Below, in pieces: positions 7,054 through 7,713 of a stretch of DNA of 7,713 nt. Position 1 is the stretch's first letter, and every line of letters begins with the position of its first letter. Where the stretch lies: positions 1 to 7,713 of the forward strand of contig CALNAE010000162.1 of the NCBI GenBank assembly GCA_937874315.1, given 5' to 3'. The notes beneath the pieces were generated by a model. The model saw only the letters and a program-made list of their open reading frames with translations. It had not been told where the DNA came from and searched no databases. Position numbers and translations under genes: made by a program. Source of the stretch: an uncultured Bifidobacterium sp. GTDB taxonomy: Bacteria > Actinomycetota > Actinomycetes > Actinomycetales > Bifidobacteriaceae.

Positions 7054-7713
7054 TCATCCTTTTCTTCTTTCGTCTGTTTTTGTTTCAATTCGAGACTTTC
7101 TTGCCTTATTTGCTCGAGATTCCTCATCTTCGGGGAGTAGCTGTGCGCCGGCGAGCTTGATGAATCCAATAGCAATGGCAAAAATCAGAATGAAGGTCAA
7201 TGTCGAAAGCGCCGACCCGAGGCCCGCATTAAGATTTCCAGTCGCTTGTCGCACAACCAGCATGGAGAGCGTCTCCGTGTTGTTAGCACCGCCTGTGAAA
7301 ATCTGCGGTAAGTCGTACATTCTGAGCGCATCCATCATTCGAAACAAAATGGCGACTACCAACGCGGGCTTCACCAGCGGCAACGTGATATGAACAAATT
7401 TCTGCCAAGCATTAGCGCCATCAACCGAGGCCTGTTCATACAAGTCGTGTGCGATTCCTTGCAATCCGGCAAGAATAAGCAGCCCAAGAAATGGCGACGT
7501 TTTCCATACATCAGCAAAGACAATTGCTGCCTTCGCTGGCCACTGGGAGCCAAGCCACAATACCTGATGGCCAAGCAATGCATTGACGATGCCGCGCGCA
7601 TCAAATACCCAACGCCACAATACAGCGACGACGGCGGTGGGTATCGCCCAAGGTACAAGCACCGAAGCTCGTACCACTGAACGGCCGGTGAATGCACGAT
7701 TCATGACCAATGC
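7054..7713 (-). CDS. Sugar ABC transporter permease, SugA/MalF type, N-terminus beyond the window edge
   Basis: Membrane subunit of a CUT1 carbohydrate importer. The frame is open from the edge (7713) to TGA at 7054-7056, leaving 219 visible residues; family length suggests roughly 80-100 N-terminal residues lie outside. Visible residues 4-19 (MNRAFTGRSVVRASVL) are the region just before a conserved PWAIPT, so the TTG at 7710 and ATG at 7701 are internal codons and not starts. The EAA loop is at visible residues about 91-116, with LYEQASVDGANAWQKF followed by LPLVKP. TGGANNTETLS (140-150) is also typical of the family. After the last hydrophobic segment there is a strongly charged C-terminal tail of about 27 residues (Glu, Asp, Lys and Arg rich). 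The protein should form a heterodimeric channel with the next permease and take substrate from a solute-binding lipoprotein probably encoded upstream. Its ATPase partner is not in the window. Confidence 0.92.
   Translation of the reverse strand, partial: ALVMNRAFTGRSVVRASVLVPWAIPTAVVAVLWRWVFDARGIVNALLGHQVLWLGSQWPAKAAIVFADVWKTSPFLGLLILAGLQGIAHDLYEQASVDGANAWQKFVHITLPLVKPALVVAILFRMMDALRMYDLPQIFTGGANNTETLSMLVVRQATGNLNAGLGSALSTLTFILIFAIAIGFIKLAGAQLLPEDEESRANKARKSRIETKTDERRKG
7057..7062 (-). promoter_or_regulatory. Ribosome-binding site that decides the start of the second permease
   Basis: Minus-strand AAAGGA (7062-7057) lies inside the last codons of the upstream permease gene. It is 8 bases from the ATG at 7048, but it overlaps the A of the ATG at 7057. 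Normal spacing therefore favours 7048, although an ATGA-type coupled start at 7057 by re-initiation cannot be excluded. Confidence 0.5.

Noticed and set aside
7708..7710. TTG as the start codon of the SugA-like permease
   Set aside because: The frame continues to the window edge, and the residues there align inside the family's transmembrane domain, so the true start is outside the window.
1..7713. tRNA or rRNA genes, CRISPR repeats, insertion sequences, attachment sites
   Set aside because: No repeat array, tRNA-like cloverleaf, transposase motif or terminal inverted repeat was seen. Genes fill nearly the whole window.

Overview
The window looks like an ordinary chromosomal segment from an actinobacterium, most likely a Bifidobacteriaceae member or relative. 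Three things suggest this: the HAD–GH65 fusion architecture, the arrangement of sugar ABC permeases with a GH65 enzyme and a LacI regulator, and the protein style. Base composition is only about half G+C by eye, low for most bifidobacteria, so the genus call is an inference. All five genes are on the minus strand, and the two at the window ends are cut by the edges.

Read in the direction of transcription (high to low coordinates), the first four genes form a compact sugar-utilisation operon. It starts with a SugA/MalF-type ABC permease whose N-terminus lies outside the window (7713-7054). A SugB/MalG-type permease follows almost without a gap (7048-6128). After 22 bases comes a 1022-residue fusion of a beta-phosphoglucomutase-like HAD domain and a GH65 alpha-disaccharide phosphorylase domain (6105-3037). 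After 77 bases comes a LacI-family regulator (2959-1928). The inferred pathway is import of an alpha-linked disaccharide, phosphorolysis to beta-glucose 1-phosphate plus glucose, conversion of beta-glucose 1-phosphate to glucose 6-phosphate by the fused mutase, and control by the LacI protein. Trehalose is my preferred substrate because both permeases resemble the mycobacterial trehalose permeases SugA and SugB. Kojibiose, nigerose or maltose cannot be excluded. The solute-binding protein and the promoter/operator are presumably upstream of position 7713. No ABC ATPase is present in the window.

After a 277-base intergenic region comes a Kup-family potassium transporter (1650-1, C-terminus cut off). 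It is the only gene outside the sugar theme and is probably a separate transcription unit. It has a long charged N-terminal extension. The intergenic region holds a credible RNA hairpin and only weak promoter or terminator candidates.

I found no tRNA or rRNA, CRISPR, insertion sequence, attachment site or recognisable riboswitch, and no convincing new system. The item most worth following up is the single-chain HAD–GH65 enzyme and its substrate.
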